A DNA stretch of 64,000 bases from Streptomyces sp. YS415 (GCF_023544665.1 NZ_JAMJFL010000007.1:124001-188000); one strand, 5' to 3'. Shown: positions 8,648 to 17,932, counted from the first letter of the stretch. The notes: a model not told the origin generated them from the letters alone. Numbers and translations: made by a program.

Positions 8648-8690
8648 TTGACAAGTGTCCGGGATGTTTCTCTACTGTGAACGCTCACAG
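8648..8690 (+). promoter_or_regulatory. Promoter and LacI-type operator of the galactan importer operon
   Basis: TTGACA at 8648-8653, a 17-bp spacer and TCTACT at 8671-8676 form a likely promoter. The palindrome CTGTGA-ACGC-TCACAG (8675-8690) overlaps the -10 region and has the central CG typical of LacI-family operators, so the LacI regulator at the end of this operon is the probable ligand-released repressor. Confidence 0.65.
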
Positions 8691-8743
8691 AAGCATGGCA
8701 GGTTCTCGCAGCGGGCGGGAACCCCAGGTCAGGGGAGAGATCC

Positions 8744-10072
8744 ATGCCCATCACGAAGCGCAGCGGGCTCAGCCGAATCACCGCTTCCACGGTCGCTGTC
8801 GTCCTCGGCGCCACCGCCCTCGCCGCGTGCGGCTCGTCCGACGACGACACCGAGGCCCAATCCGGTCCGGTCTCGCTCACGTACTGGACCTGGACGCCCG
8901 GCATGGACAAGGTCGTCGACCTGTGGAACAGCGGCCCGGGCAAGAAGGACCAGATCAAGGTCACGGTGAAGAAGCAGGCGTCCGGCGACACGCTGGTCAC
9001 CAAGATCCTCACCGCGCACAAGGCCGGCAAGGCGCCCGACCTGGTCCAGGCCGAGTACCAGGCGCTCCCCACCCTGGTCAGCAATGACGCGCTCGCGGAC
9101 ATCTCGGGGGACACCGGCGAGGCGAAGACCAAGTTCGCCGACGGCGTCTGGCAGCAGACCACGCTGGGCACGGACGCGGTCTACGCGATACCCCAGGACA
9201 TCGGCCCGATGATGTTCTACTACCGCGAGGACCTGTTCAAGAAGTACGAGCTGACGGTCCCCAGGACCTGGGACGAGTTCGCCGAGACCGCCCGCAAGCT
9301 GAAGAAGGCGTCCCCCGGCACCGACCTCACCACCTTCTCCGCCAACGACTCCGGTCTCTTCGCGGGACTGGCCCAGCAGGCCGGCGCCCGGTGGTGGACC
9401 ACCGAGGGCCAGACCTGGAAGGTCGGCATCAACGACGCGGCGACCCGGAAGGTGGCCGGCTTCTGGGGCGACCTCGTCAAGGAGGGCGCCATCGACAACC
9501 AGCCGATGTACACCCCGGCCTGGAACAAGGCGCTCAACACCGGCAAGCAGATCGCCTGGGTCTCCGCCGTGTGGGCCCCCGGCACGCTGACCACCGCCGC
9601 GCCCGACACCAAGGGCAAGTGGGCCATGGCCCCGCTCCCCCAGTGGTCCGAGGGCGAGAACGTCACCGGCAGCTGGGGCGGCTCCTCCACCGCCGTCACC
9701 ACGGACTCCGACCACCGGGCCGCCGCCGCGAAGTTCGCCGCCTGGCTGAACACCGACGACGCCGCCCTCCAGGCACTGGCCAAGGAGAGCGGCATCTACC
9801 CCGCCGCCACCAACGCCCAGACGTCCGGCGCCTTCACCAGCCCGCCGGAGTACTTCTCGAACCAGGACGACTTCTACACGCAGGCCGCCGAGATCGCGAA
9901 GAGCACCGCTCCGTCCGCCTGGGGCCCGAACGTGAACGTCGCCTACACGACCTTCAAGGACGCGTTCGGCGCCGCCGCCAAGAACAAGTCGGACTTCGTC
10001 GCCGCCCTGAACACCATGCAGGACGACACCGTGGCCGACATGAAGAAGCAGGGCTTCGAGGTCTCCGAGTGA
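8744..10072 (+). CDS. Extracellular sugar-binding lipoprotein of the galacto-oligosaccharide ABC importer
   Basis: A 442-residue family 1 solute-binding protein. The signal peptide ends in the lipobox LAAC with lipidated Cys29, so it is anchored to the outer face of the membrane. SLTYWTWTPGMDKV and later GENVTGSWGGSSTAVTT are typical of this family. It hands oligosaccharides to the two permeases that follow; its stop overlaps the GTG start of the first permease. The ATPase subunit is not encoded here, and in Streptomyces a shared MsiK-type ATPase usually serves such importers. The substrate is inferred from the galactanase and beta-galactosidase neighbours. Confidence 0.9.
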   Translation: MPITKRSGLSRITASTVAVVLGATALAACGSSDDDTEAQSGPVSLTYWTWTPGMDKVVDLWNSGPGKKDQIKVTVKKQASGDTLVTKILTAHKAGKAPDLVQAEYQALPTLVSNDALADISGDTGEAKTKFADGVWQQTTLGTDAVYAIPQDIGPMMFYYREDLFKKYELTVPRTWDEFAETARKLKKASPGTDLTTFSANDSGLFAGLAQQAGARWWTTEGQTWKVGINDAATRKVAGFWGDLVKEGAIDNQPMYTPAWNKALNTGKQIAWVSAVWAPGTLTTAAPDTKGKWAMAPLPQWSEGENVTGSWGGSSTAVTTDSDHRAAAAKFAAWLNTDDAALQALAKESGIYPAATNAQTSGAFTSPPEYFSNQDDFYTQAAEIAKSTAPSAWGPNVNVAYTTFKDAFGAAAKNKSDFVAALNTMQDDTVADMKKQGFEVSE

Positions 10073-11043
10073 CCAGCGCCCGCCGGACGTCGTACGGGGT
10101 CAAGGGGGCCCCGTACGCCCTCCCGTCTCCCACCACCACCCTCAAACGAGCGCGAAGCGCGCCCTACTTTTTCCTCCTCCCCGCGACGATTCTCTTCCTG
10201 CTCTTCTTCGCGCTGCCCATCGGCTACGCGGTCTGGCTCAGCTTCCGCAAGGTGCAGGTCTCCGGGCTCGGTCTCGGGGCCGGCGCCCGCTCGGAGGTGT
10301 GGGCCGGCCTGGAGAACTACACGGACGCCCTCACCGACAGCGAACTGGTCGACGGCGCGCTGCGCGTGCTCGGTTACGGCTGCATCGTGGTGCCGGTGAT
10401 GCTGGGCCTCGCCCTGCTGTTCGCGCTGATGCTCGACTCCGACAAGGTGCGGCTGGCCCCCTTCACCCGGCTCGCGATCTTCCTGCCGTACGCCATCCCC
10501 GGCGTGGTGGCTGCGCTGCTGTGGGGCTTTCTGTACCTGCCGGACGTCAGCCCCTTCTACTTCGTGCTCGACCGGCTGGGGCTGCCGCAGCCGGACCTGC
10601 TGGACGGCGGTCCGCTCTATCTCGCCCTGTCGAACATCGCGGTATGGGGCGGCACCGGCTTCAACATGATCGTCATCTACACCGCGCTCCGGTCGATCCC
10701 GGCCGAGGTGTACGAGGCGGCCAGGCTGGACGGCGCCACCCCGACCCAGATCGCGCTGCGGATCAAGATCCCGATGGTGGCGCCGTCACTGGTGCTGACC
10801 TTCTTCTTCTCGATCATCGCCACGCTCCAGGTGTTCAACGAGCCGACCACCCTCAAACCGCTCACCAACTCCGTGTCCACCACCTGGAGTCCGCTGATGA
10901 AGGTCTACCAGGACGCCTTCGGCAAGGGCGACATCTACGCGGCCGCCGCCCAGGCCGTGATCATCGCCCTCGCCACGCTGGTGCTCTCCTTCGGCTTCCT
11001 GCGGGCCGCGAACCGTCGTCAGAAGCAGGAGGCAGCACGATGA
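10069..11043 (+). CDS. Sugar ABC transporter permease (MalF-type)
   Basis: A 324-residue inner membrane permease with about six helices. The cytoplasmic EAA loop that docks on the ATPase is clear (VYEAARLDGATPTQIALRI). The GTG at 10069 overlaps the stop of the binding-protein gene and gives full length; its N-terminal tail is longer than usual. It pairs with the next permease to form the membrane channel of the galacto-oligosaccharide importer. Confidence 0.88.
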   Translation: MTSARRTSYGVKGAPYALPSPTTTLKRARSAPYFFLLPATILFLLFFALPIGYAVWLSFRKVQVSGLGLGAGARSEVWAGLENYTDALTDSELVDGALRVLGYGCIVVPVMLGLALLFALMLDSDKVRLAPFTRLAIFLPYAIPGVVAALLWGFLYLPDVSPFYFVLDRLGLPQPDLLDGGPLYLALSNIAVWGGTGFNMIVIYTALRSIPAEVYEAARLDGATPTQIALRIKIPMVAPSLVLTFFFSIIATLQVFNEPTTLKPLTNSVSTTWSPLMKVYQDAFGKGDIYAAAAQAVIIALATLVLSFGFLRAANRRQKQEAAR

Positions 11044-11969
11044 GTTCCCTTGCCGTCCGCAAGGCCCAGCCGGCGGCCGGGACCACCCCCGGCACCGCCC
11101 AGGGCCCTCCCCCTGCCTCCGGCGGGGGGACCCCCATGCGCCGCCGCATCGCCCTGCTGCCCACCGTCACGCTGCTCATCGGCGCGCTGTACTGCCTGCT
11201 GCCCGTCGCCTGGGTGGTCGTCGCCGCCACCAAGTCCGGCAGCGAACTGTTCTCCACCTTCACCTTCCTGCCGGGCACCGGCTTCACCGAGAACCTCAGC
11301 GACCTCAACGCCTACCGCGACGGCCTGTACTGGACGTGGATGGGCAACTCCGCCCTCTACGCCGGTCTCGGCGCCCTGCTCTCCACGGTCGTGTCGGCGT
11401 TCAGCGGCTACGCGCTGGCCGTCTACCGCTTCCGCGGCCGCGAGACGCTCTTCAACGTCCTGCTCGCGGGCGTGCTGATGCCGCCGGTGATCCTCGCCGT
11501 CCCGCAGTACCTGCTGCTGGCGGAGGTCGACCTCACCGACTCCTACCTGTCGGTGCTGCTCCCGCTGATCCTCTCGCCGTACGGCGTGTACCTCTCCCGC
11601 ATCTACGCGGCCGCCGCCGTGCCCGCCGACGTGATCGAGGCCGGGCGCATGGACGGCGCGAGCGAGTGGCACATCTTCACCCGGGTCGCGCTGCCGATGA
11701 TGGTGCCCGGTCTGGTGACGGTCTTCCTGTTCCAGTTCGTGGCCGTGTGGAACAACTTCCTGCTGCCGTACATCATGCTGAGCGACGACGAGAAGTTCCC
11801 GATCACGCTCGGTCTGTACACGTTGCTCGAACAGGGCGCCAACACCCCCGCGCTGTACACCCTGGTGATCACCGGGGCGCTGCTCGCGGTGCTGCCGCTC
11901 ATCCTGCTCTTCCTGGTCATCCAGCGGTTCTGGAGCCTCGATCTGCTCTCCGGAGCCGTAAAGTCATGA
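11040..11969 (+). CDS. Sugar ABC transporter permease (MalG-type)
   Basis: A 309-residue permease, partner of the preceding one. The first 34 residues are a Pro/Gly/Ala-rich cytoplasmic tail, then six membrane helices. The EAA loop reads DVIEAGRMDGASEWHIFTRVALPMM. The ATG overlaps the previous stop (ATGA) and its own stop overlaps the start of the LacI gene, so the four genes from 8744 to 12997 are one translationally coupled operon. Confidence 0.88.
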   Translation: MSSLAVRKAQPAAGTTPGTAQGPPPASGGGTPMRRRIALLPTVTLLIGALYCLLPVAWVVVAATKSGSELFSTFTFLPGTGFTENLSDLNAYRDGLYWTWMGNSALYAGLGALLSTVVSAFSGYALAVYRFRGRETLFNVLLAGVLMPPVILAVPQYLLLAEVDLTDSYLSVLLPLILSPYGVYLSRIYAAAAVPADVIEAGRMDGASEWHIFTRVALPMMVPGLVTVFLFQFVAVWNNFLLPYIMLSDDEKFPITLGLYTLLEQGANTPALYTLVITGALLAVLPLILLFLVIQRFWSLDLLSGAVKS

Positions 11970-12997
11970 CCATGAGCAACACGGGGGCGCGGCGCAGACC
12001 GCCGACGATCCACGACGTGGCGCGCGAGGCCGGCGTCTCACGGGGCACCGTCTCGCGCGTCCTCAACGGCGGGCACTACGTCAGCCCCGCGGCCCAGGAA
12101 GCGGTCAACGCCGCGATCCGCAAGACGGGTTACGTCGTCAACCGGCACGCCCGCTCCCTGATAACCGGTCGGTCGGACTCGGTCGGCTTCCTGCTGACCG
12201 AGCCGCAGGAGCGGTTCTTCGAGGACCCCAACTTCAATGTTCTGCTGCGCGGTTGCACTCAGGCGCTGGCCGCGCACGACATTCCGCTGCTGCTGATGCT
12301 GGCCGGCACCGAGGACGAACGGCGCCGCATCACGCGTTACATCACCGCGGGTCATGTCGACGGGGTGCTGCTGGTCTCCAGCCACTCCGGCGACCCGGTC
12401 GCCGAGCAGCTGCGCAAGGCCGGAGTGCCGCTGGTGGCCTGCGGCAAGCCGATCGGGCTCGCCTCCAAGGTGAGCTATGTGGCGGCGGACGACCGGGACG
12501 GCGCCCGCGACATGGTGCGCCATCTGCTCTCGCTCGGCCGGCGCCGCATCGGCGTGGTCACCGGTCCGCCGGACACCCCCGGCGGAGTCGAGCGGCTGGC
12601 CGGCTACCAGGAGGTGCTCACCGAGGCGGGCGTCGGCATCGACGAGCGGCTGATCGTCTCCGGTGACTACAGCCGGGCCAGCGGCGAGGCGGGGGCCGAC
12701 CGGCTGCTCGCGCAGGCGCCGGACATGGACGCGGTGTTCGTCGCCTCCGACCTGATGGCCCAGGGCGTGCTGACGGCCCTGGAGCGGGCCGGGCGCCGGG
12801 TCCCGCAGGACGTCGCGGTCGGCGGCTTCGACGACTCCCCGGCCGCTCTCGCGGCCCGCCCCGAGCTGACCACCATCCGCCAGCCCTGGGACCGCATCAG
12901 CGCGGAGATGGTCCGGGTGCTGCTGGCCCAGATCGGGGGCGAGGACCCGGCGGCGGTGATCCTCCCCACCGAGCTGGTCAAGCGCGAGTCGACGTGA
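11966..12997 (+). CDS. LacI-family transcriptional repressor of the galactan locus
   Basis: A 343-residue LacI/GalR repressor. The N-terminal helix-turn-helix is TIHDVAREAGVSRGTVSRVLNGG, the hinge helix follows, and the periplasmic-binding-protein-like ligand domain runs from about residue 65, with GHVDGVLLVSS and AVGGFDDSPAA as typical segments. It is the last gene of the importer operon and probably binds the CTGTGA/TCACAG palindrome at 8675-8690, releasing it when galactose or a galacto-oligosaccharide binds. The true inducer is inferred from the neighbours. Confidence 0.88.
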   Translation: MTMSNTGARRRPPTIHDVAREAGVSRGTVSRVLNGGHYVSPAAQEAVNAAIRKTGYVVNRHARSLITGRSDSVGFLLTEPQERFFEDPNFNVLLRGCTQALAAHDIPLLLMLAGTEDERRRITRYITAGHVDGVLLVSSHSGDPVAEQLRKAGVPLVACGKPIGLASKVSYVAADDRDGARDMVRHLLSLGRRRIGVVTGPPDTPGGVERLAGYQEVLTEAGVGIDERLIVSGDYSRASGEAGADRLLAQAPDMDAVFVASDLMAQGVLTALERAGRRVPQDVAVGGFDDSPAALAARPELTTIRQPWDRISAEMVRVLLAQIGGEDPAAVILPTELVKREST

Positions 12998-13128
12998 CAC
13001 CGGCTCGCCCTTCCCCCACCCGGCCGGCCCACTCGGTCAGGATCGGAGAAGCCGCGGACGGCTCCCCCGCCCTAGCGTGAAACCACCGACGGACCCCGTC
13101 GGAAACCGTCTCACGCAAGGAGTACGCC

Positions 13129-13479
13129 ATGACCGCCGGTGTTCGCACGATCATCTACCCCGTGAAGGACCTTGCCCGGGCGAAGGCCGTGTTCGGCGCC
13201 CTGCTCGGTGTGGAGCCGTACTCGGACGAGCCGTACTACGTCGGCTACAAGGATGCCGGCCAGGATGTCGGCCTCGACCCCAACGGCCACGCCAAGGGCA
13301 TGACGGGTCCGGTGCCGTACTGGCACGTCGACGACATCCGGGCCGCGCTCGCGGGCCTGCTGGCGGCCGGCGCCGAGGTGCTCCAGGACGTGCAGGAGGT
13401 CGGGGCCGGCCGGCAGATCGCCTTCGTGAAGGACGCGGACGGCAATCTGATCGGGCTGCTCCAGGACCCGGGCGAGTGA
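13129..13479 (+). CDS. VOC-superfamily (glyoxalase/bleomycin-resistance-like) protein
   Basis: A 116-residue protein with paired beta-alpha-beta-beta-beta modules of the vicinal-oxygen-chelate fold: TIIYPVKDLARAKAVFGALLGVEP at the start and QIAFVKDADGNLIGLLQDP at the end. These small proteins bind metals or aromatic toxins or act as dioxygenase or lyase subunits; no specific reaction can be read here. The start has a strong AAGGAG ribosome site. It lies 70 bp before the MarR gene, which has its own operator. Confidence 0.8.
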   Translation: MTAGVRTIIYPVKDLARAKAVFGALLGVEPYSDEPYYVGYKDAGQDVGLDPNGHAKGMTGPVPYWHVDDIRAALAGLLAAGAEVLQDVQEVGAGRQIAFVKDADGNLIGLLQDPGE

Positions 13480-13504
13480 CCGCGGGCACCGTCACACCCG
13501 CAGT

Positions 13505-13523
13505 AGTTGTAAATTAAACAACT
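13505..13523. promoter_or_regulatory. MarR-type operator
   Basis: Perfect 6-bp arms AGTTGT and ACAACT flank a 7-bp AT-rich centre, 27 bp before the MarR start codon. The AT-rich core stands out against the local GC content and this layout is typical of MarR autoregulatory sites. Confidence 0.6.
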
Positions 13524-13549
13524 GGTCGTGTCGGTGCTACCGTGCAGAT

Positions 13550-13939
13550 ATGGCAGCCAGAACGGCCGGGAATGGGCTTGAGGAACGGTGGCGGGACATC
13601 CTGTCGGTGCACGCGCGCACGATGTGCGAGATCGACCGCGTGCTGCACCCCCACGGGCTGGGCGCGAGCGACTTCGAAGTGCTCGACATCCTCGCCACCG
13701 CCTCGCCCGAGGAGGGTGACCACTGCCGGGTGCAGAACCTGGTGGGACAGGTGCATCTCAGCCAGAGCGCCCTGTCCCGGCTCATCGGCAGACTGGAGAA
13801 GGACGGCCTGGTGCAGCGCTCGGTCTGCGCCGAGGACCGGCGCGGGGTCTGGGTTACCCTCACCCCCAAGGGCCGTCAGGTGCACGCCGAGGTGCTGCCG
13901 CTCCAGCGGGACGTGCTGGCCCGCATGCTCCACGGCTGA
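13550..13939 (+). CDS. MarR-family transcriptional regulator
   Basis: A 129-residue winged-helix regulator. The DNA-binding core is HLSQSALSRLIGRLEKDGLVQRSVCAEDRRGVWVTLTPKGRQ, the diagnostic MarR recognition helix plus wing with the DxR motif. It is expected to work as a dimer released by a phenolic or oxidant ligand. The start lies just after a palindrome at 13505-13523. Targets could include the preceding VOC gene, but that is inference from proximity only. Confidence 0.87.
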   Translation: MAARTAGNGLEERWRDILSVHARTMCEIDRVLHPHGLGASDFEVLDILATASPEEGDHCRVQNLVGQVHLSQSALSRLIGRLEKDGLVQRSVCAEDRRGVWVTLTPKGRQVHAEVLPLQRDVLARMLHG

Positions 13940-14025
13940 CCCCGGACCCGGCAGGCCGTTCGACCTCCCGGTCCCCTGGGCATCATGACTCCCACAACCC
14001 TGTGAGGGGACGGGGAGACGCCGAC

Positions 14026-15015
14026 GTGTCCGTGGACGACGACAGTTCCGCCGAGTTCGTCACGTACTCGACGCGCTCGGTGGAGGAGAGCCACGACGCG
14101 ATAGCGACCCACTACTACGACCTTCGTCTGGACGTGGCCGGTCCCGCCGCGCAGTTCCGTACCACCCTCGGCGTAGTCGACCTGGGCCCGCTGGTCGTGG
14201 GCGAGGTCTCGTTCGGCACCGGGGTGCGGATGAGCTTCGGCGAACCGGGCGTCTACCACGTGGCCGTCCCGCTCGAGGGCGGCTTCGGCCTCCGCCAGGG
14301 CGGCGGCGACACCCTGGTCACCGGCCCGCGGCGGGCCCTCTTCTTCGATCCCGGGTACGGCATCCGCATCGACGACTGGTCGCCCGACTGCCACGCCCTG
14401 ACCGTGAAGCTCGACAAGGCGTCCGTCCTGCACGGCCTGGAAGCCCTGCTCGGCAGACCGGTGCGCCGGCCGCCGCGCTTCGAGCCGTACATCGACGTGA
14501 CCCGGGGCGCCGGCCGCAGCTGGTCCCAGCTGGTGCGCTGGTTCCTGCTGGACAAGGAGGTCCCGCACGGCCTGCTGCGCCGCCCCCTGATCCGCGGACG
14601 ACTGCAGCAGGCCCTGCTCGAAGGGCTGTTGCTGGCCGCCGACCACTCCTACCGGGCCGAGCTCGACGGCCCGGCGCCCCCGATGCGGCCGGCCGCCGTG
14701 AAACGGGTCATGGACGCCGTACAGGAACGGCCCGCGGAGCCGTACGACGCCGCGCGGCTCGCGGCCATCGCCCAGGTGAGTGTGCGCACGCTGCAGGAGG
14801 CGTTCCGCAAGCATGTCGGGGTGCCGCCGATGACCTACGTCGCCGAGGTGCGGCTGGACCGGGTGCACGGGCAGCTCAGGGTGTCCGCGCCCGGCTCGAC
14901 GACCGTGGCGGACGTGGCCTACCACTGGGGCTTCGCGCATCTCGGCCGGTTCGCGCGGCGCTACCGGGAGCGGTTCGGGGAGAGTCCCTCGCAGACCCTG
15001 CGGGCCCCCGGCTGA
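14026..15015 (+). CDS. AraC-family regulator with cupin-like ligand domain
   Basis: A 329-residue regulator. The N-terminal half (about residues 20-200) resembles the AraC-binding-like domain PF14525, and the C-terminal half carries two helix-turn-helix units (AAIAQVSVRTLQEAFRKHVGVPPMTYVAEVRLDRVH and VADVAYHWGFAHLGRFARRYRERFGESPSQTLR). The GTG at 14026 is chosen because GGGGAG sits 8 nt upstream. No target is evident; neighbouring genes have separate promoters. Confidence 0.82.
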   Translation: MSVDDDSSAEFVTYSTRSVEESHDAIATHYYDLRLDVAGPAAQFRTTLGVVDLGPLVVGEVSFGTGVRMSFGEPGVYHVAVPLEGGFGLRQGGGDTLVTGPRRALFFDPGYGIRIDDWSPDCHALTVKLDKASVLHGLEALLGRPVRRPPRFEPYIDVTRGAGRSWSQLVRWFLLDKEVPHGLLRRPLIRGRLQQALLEGLLLAADHSYRAELDGPAPPMRPAAVKRVMDAVQERPAEPYDAARLAAIAQVSVRTLQEAFRKHVGVPPMTYVAEVRLDRVHGQLRVSAPGSTTVADVAYHWGFAHLGRFARRYRERFGESPSQTLRAPG

Positions 15016-15228
15016 GCCCGCCCGGGCCGACCTCCGCGTTTTGCGGACAGGCGCCGCGCAAGACGGAGCGACGCGGCCCCGGGACGGCCCTATCGTCAGG
15101 GGGTCGGCGATCGTGACGCGCGGACCGAGCGGAGTCGGTGCCACTCGGTCCCGCGCGAGCGCATCGCCGGGACGGCCCGGCCGCTCCCCCACCGACGCTT
15201 GGTGGCCGGGCTCGCCCCGGCGCGCGGC

Positions 15229-15630
15229 TCAGTACCTGGCCAGCAGCGTGCGGACGCCCTCGGAGGTCAGCGTGAGGGGATGCGGGGAGCCGGCGTCGAT
15301 CGTGAGGGACAGGTCGTCGGCGGGCCACTGCGCGGCGAGCGCGCCCAGCGGCACCAGCCGGTAGCGGCCGACGAACGGCAGCAGCTCGGCCATCGCGGGC
15401 TCCGAGGTGAACACCGGCACCACGGGATCACCGTCCGGCTGCTCCAGCACGGGCAACGCGACGGCGGCCGGGTCGGAGGCGTCCTCCTCACTGGCGTCGT
15501 CCGGCACGGGCACCAGCACCTCGCTGCCCGCGAGCGTGTCCAGCGCCGCGGTGTCCTCATGGTTGGCGGTCAGGGCGTCGAGCGCCTGACGGGCCGGGGT
15601 GGCGGTGTAGCGGTCGGCGGGTGTCTCCAT
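15229..15630 (-). CDS. SseB-family protein
   Basis: A 133-residue protein with the SseB N-terminal-like fold (PF07179): TLAGSEVLVPVPDD, VLPVLEQPDGDPVVPVFTSEPAM and LPFVGRYRLVPLGALAAQWP. Such proteins are common in Streptomyces but have no proven function there. The ATG at 15630 has an AGGGGA ribosome site. It is monocistronic as far as can be seen and divergent from the AMIN-like gene. Confidence 0.72.
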   Translation of the reverse strand: METPADRYTATPARQALDALTANHEDTAALDTLAGSEVLVPVPDDASEEDASDPAAVALPVLEQPDGDPVVPVFTSEPAMAELLPFVGRYRLVPLGALAAQWPADDLSLTIDAGSPHPLTLTSEGVRTLLARY

Positions 15631-15822
15631 GACGAATCCCCTGGTAGCGGCGGCGGTCGTGGGGGCCGCGTACCCGATCCGGAAGGGAGCATTCATCGGC
15701 CGGGACGCAAGGGGCGGCCCGTGCCGGAAAGCCGCGCGAGTTCTTTCGTGATGTACCGCAACCATTCCCGCAAGTCGGTTGTCTCCTCTGATACCACAAC
15801 CACGCACCCGTCGGGGGACGCA

Positions 15823-16401
15823 ATGCGAAGAAGCAGAACAACCTGGGTCACACTCGCCGCCGTCGCCGCCCTGGGAGTGCCGGCGCTGCCCGCCGCCACC
15901 GCCTCGGCCGCCACCGCGCAGTCCACCGTCTGCCCGACCGGCTGGGGCAGCATCGCCAAGGTCCGGTCCACCTCCACCGCGACACCGGTCGAGAACATCC
16001 GCACCGGCCGTCACGCCTGCTACGACCGCATGGTCGTCGATCTGCCGGGCGCGGGCACGGCCGGGCTCGGCTACTCGGTCCGGTATGTCGACCGGCTGTA
16101 CCAGGACGGCTCGGGCCGTCACATACCCGTCGCCGGAGGTGCCGTCCTGGAGGTCAGGGTGGCCGCGCCCGCCTACGACCCCGAGACCGGCGCCCCCACC
16201 TATCCGGGCCGGGTGAGCAGGCCCCTGCCGGGGGTCGACATCGCCGGCTACCGCACCTTCCGGGACACACGGTTCGCCGGCAGTTTCGAAGGGGAGACGC
16301 TCGTCGGGCTCGGGGTTCGCGCGCGGCTGCCGTTCCGGGTGCAGGTGCTGACCGACCGGATCGTCCTGGACGTCGCCCACAACTGGACCGGCGCCCGCTG
16401 A
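15823..16401 (+). CDS. Secreted AMIN-like domain protein
   Basis: A 192-residue exported protein of unknown function. Residues 1-29 are a signal peptide (basic start, hydrophobic core, ASA cleavage site). The mature part resembles the AMIN-like beta domain (PF24837) common in actinobacteria: CPTGWGSIAKV, HACYDRMVVDLPGAG, GYSVRYVDRLYQDGSG and VQVLTDRIVLDVAHNW at the C-terminus. Two cysteines could form a disulphide outside the cell. A cell-wall role is suggested by the family, not shown. Confidence 0.78.
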   Translation: MRRSRTTWVTLAAVAALGVPALPAATASAATAQSTVCPTGWGSIAKVRSTSTATPVENIRTGRHACYDRMVVDLPGAGTAGLGYSVRYVDRLYQDGSGRHIPVAGGAVLEVRVAAPAYDPETGAPTYPGRVSRPLPGVDIAGYRTFRDTRFAGSFEGETLVGLGVRARLPFRVQVLTDRIVLDVAHNWTGAR

Positions 16402-16414
16402 GCGGGAGGGGCCC

Positions 16415-16888
16415 TCACCGGGAGCCCCGACCGCCCTCCACCAGCCCGGCCAGCCTGGCCAGGGCCATCCGCGTGCCCGTCTCGTTCTCCGCGGCGGGCA
16501 CCGCGTCGGGCAACCCCTCGTGCACCACGAGGACGTCCGTGCCGCCGTCGTCCGCGTCGCTGAGCGTCGTGGTCATCGTCATCGTGCCGCGCAGCGCGGG
16601 ATCCGGGGCCTCGAACTCGAGCACCTCCACCACCCGCTCGTCGGGCACCAGCTCGGCGAAGTGCCCGTGGTAGGTGTCGGTGTCCGCCGCCGTCTTCCCG
16701 GCCCCGGTCGGCACGTCATAGGTAAGCGAGACCCGGAACCCGCCCCCCACCCGGGCCTCGAAGACATGGACGCGCGCCGTCATCCCGTCCGGCACCCGCC
16801 AGCGGCCGACCGCGTCCGCGTCCAGGAGCGCCCGGTACACCTCAGCGCGCGGTGCGTTCACATGCCGGGAGACCCGTGTGGTGTGCAT
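16415..16888 (-). CDS. SRPBCC/AHSA1-like domain protein
   Basis: A 157-residue START-like protein. VSRHVNAPRAEVYRALLDADAVGRWRVPDGM at the start and the C-terminal helix segment TGTRMALARLAGLVEGG are the usual Bet v1-type boundaries with a hydrophobic ligand cavity. The actual ligand is unknown. It begins 16 bp after the stop of the dehydrogenase gene upstream and may be co-transcribed with it. Confidence 0.8.
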   Translation of the reverse strand: MHTTRVSRHVNAPRAEVYRALLDADAVGRWRVPDGMTARVHVFEARVGGGFRVSLTYDVPTGAGKTAADTDTYHGHFAELVPDERVVEVLEFEAPDPALRGTMTMTTTLSDADDGGTDVLVVHEGLPDAVPAAENETGTRMALARLAGLVEGGRGSR

Positions 16889-16904
16889 GACCCGAACCTA
16901 GCGC

Positions 16905-17825
16905 TCAGGCGCGGGCCACCTCCAGCACCGCCTTGCCCCGGATCCGCCGCCCCCGCAGTTCCTCGGCGGCCTCGGTGAAGCGCTCCCAGGAGCCCTGCCA
17001 GCCGATCTCGACGCCCAGCGCGCCCTGCGCGGCCAGCTCCGTGAGCTCGGTCAGATCGGCGCCCGCGGCACCCTCGTTCACGAAGGAGGTGAGCGACTTC
17101 GCCGGGCCGACGGTCGCGTACGGCGGGAACACGGCGGGTTCCCCCGAGGTCCAGCCGACGCTCTGCAGGCTGCCGCGCGGGGCGAGCAGGTTCCAGGCGG
17201 CGACCAGCTGCGGGCCGCCGACGCTGTCGATGACGATGTCCACGGGCCGGTCGAGTCCGTCGAGACCGACCAGCACCTCGTCCGCGCCGGCCTCGGCCAG
17301 CCCGGCGCCCCGGGCCGCCGAGCCCACCGAGGCGATGACGTGGGCGCCGGCCCGTGCCGCGAGCTGGACGGCGAACCGGCCGACCCCGCCCGAGGCCCCG
17401 GTGACCAGCACCCGCTTGTCCGGCCCGAGTCCCGCCGCCCGCAGCGAGCGCAGGGCGGCGATCCCGGCCACCGGCAACCCGACCGCCCGGGCCGGGTCCA
17501 GGGTGCCGGGCACCACGGCGAGCGCGGCCACATCGACGGCGACGCGCTGTGCGAACGCGCCCGGTGTCATCGCCACGACCCGGGCACCGGCCGCGGGACC
17601 GCTCCCGTCGGCGGCGGCCACGGCCACCACCCCGGCGGCGTCCGACCCCAGCACCGCGCCCTCGGGGACGCGCCCGGAGCGGGCGTCGTTGAGGTCCCCG
17701 TAGTTGAGCGAGACATGGGAGACGTCCACCAGCACCTGCCCCGGCCCGGCTACCGGCTCGGGCACCTCACCGAGGCGAACGGCCCAGGGGGCGGAGGGGT
17801 CGACGACCAGAGCACGGACGGACAT
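16905..17825 (-). CDS. Medium-chain dehydrogenase, quinone oxidoreductase-like
   Basis: A 306-residue zinc-free medium-chain alcohol-dehydrogenase-family reductase. The GroES-like domain contains VSLNYGDLNDARSGRVP, and the Rossmann domain contains VLVTGASGGVGRFAVQLAARAGA as the NADPH site, followed by DIVIDSVGG. The zinc-binding cysteines of true alcohol dehydrogenases are absent, so quinone or enone reduction is likely. The start at 17825 has a GGGAGTTGCC ribosome site. It is probably co-transcribed with the SRPBCC gene downstream. Confidence 0.82.
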   Translation of the reverse strand: MSVRALVVDPSAPWAVRLGEVPEPVAGPGQVLVDVSHVSLNYGDLNDARSGRVPEGAVLGSDAAGVVAVAAADGSGPAAGARVVAMTPGAFAQRVAVDVAALAVVPGTLDPARAVGLPVAGIAALRSLRAAGLGPDKRVLVTGASGGVGRFAVQLAARAGAHVIASVGSAARGAGLAEAGADEVLVGLDGLDRPVDIVIDSVGGPQLVAAWNLLAPRGSLQSVGWTSGEPAVFPPYATVGPAKSLTSFVNEGAAGADLTELTELAAQGALGVEIGWQGSWERFTEAAEELRGRRIRGKAVLEVARA

Positions 17826-17932
17826 GGCAACTCCCGTATCTTCACGACGCATTACCGCCATCATGATCGAACGGGCCGTCGGGCGGGGGAAGTCGGGCAC
17901 GTCAGTACGCGTCTGCCTGCCAGTGGCCGGAC

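Noticed and set aside
13978..14025. Upstream start for the AraC regulator
   Set aside because: The longer start lacks a ribosome site, while GTG 14026 has one at good spacing.
15693..16004. Minus-strand frame over the AMIN-like gene
   Set aside because: The plus-strand frame has a signal peptide, ribosome site and family match; the antisense frame has none.
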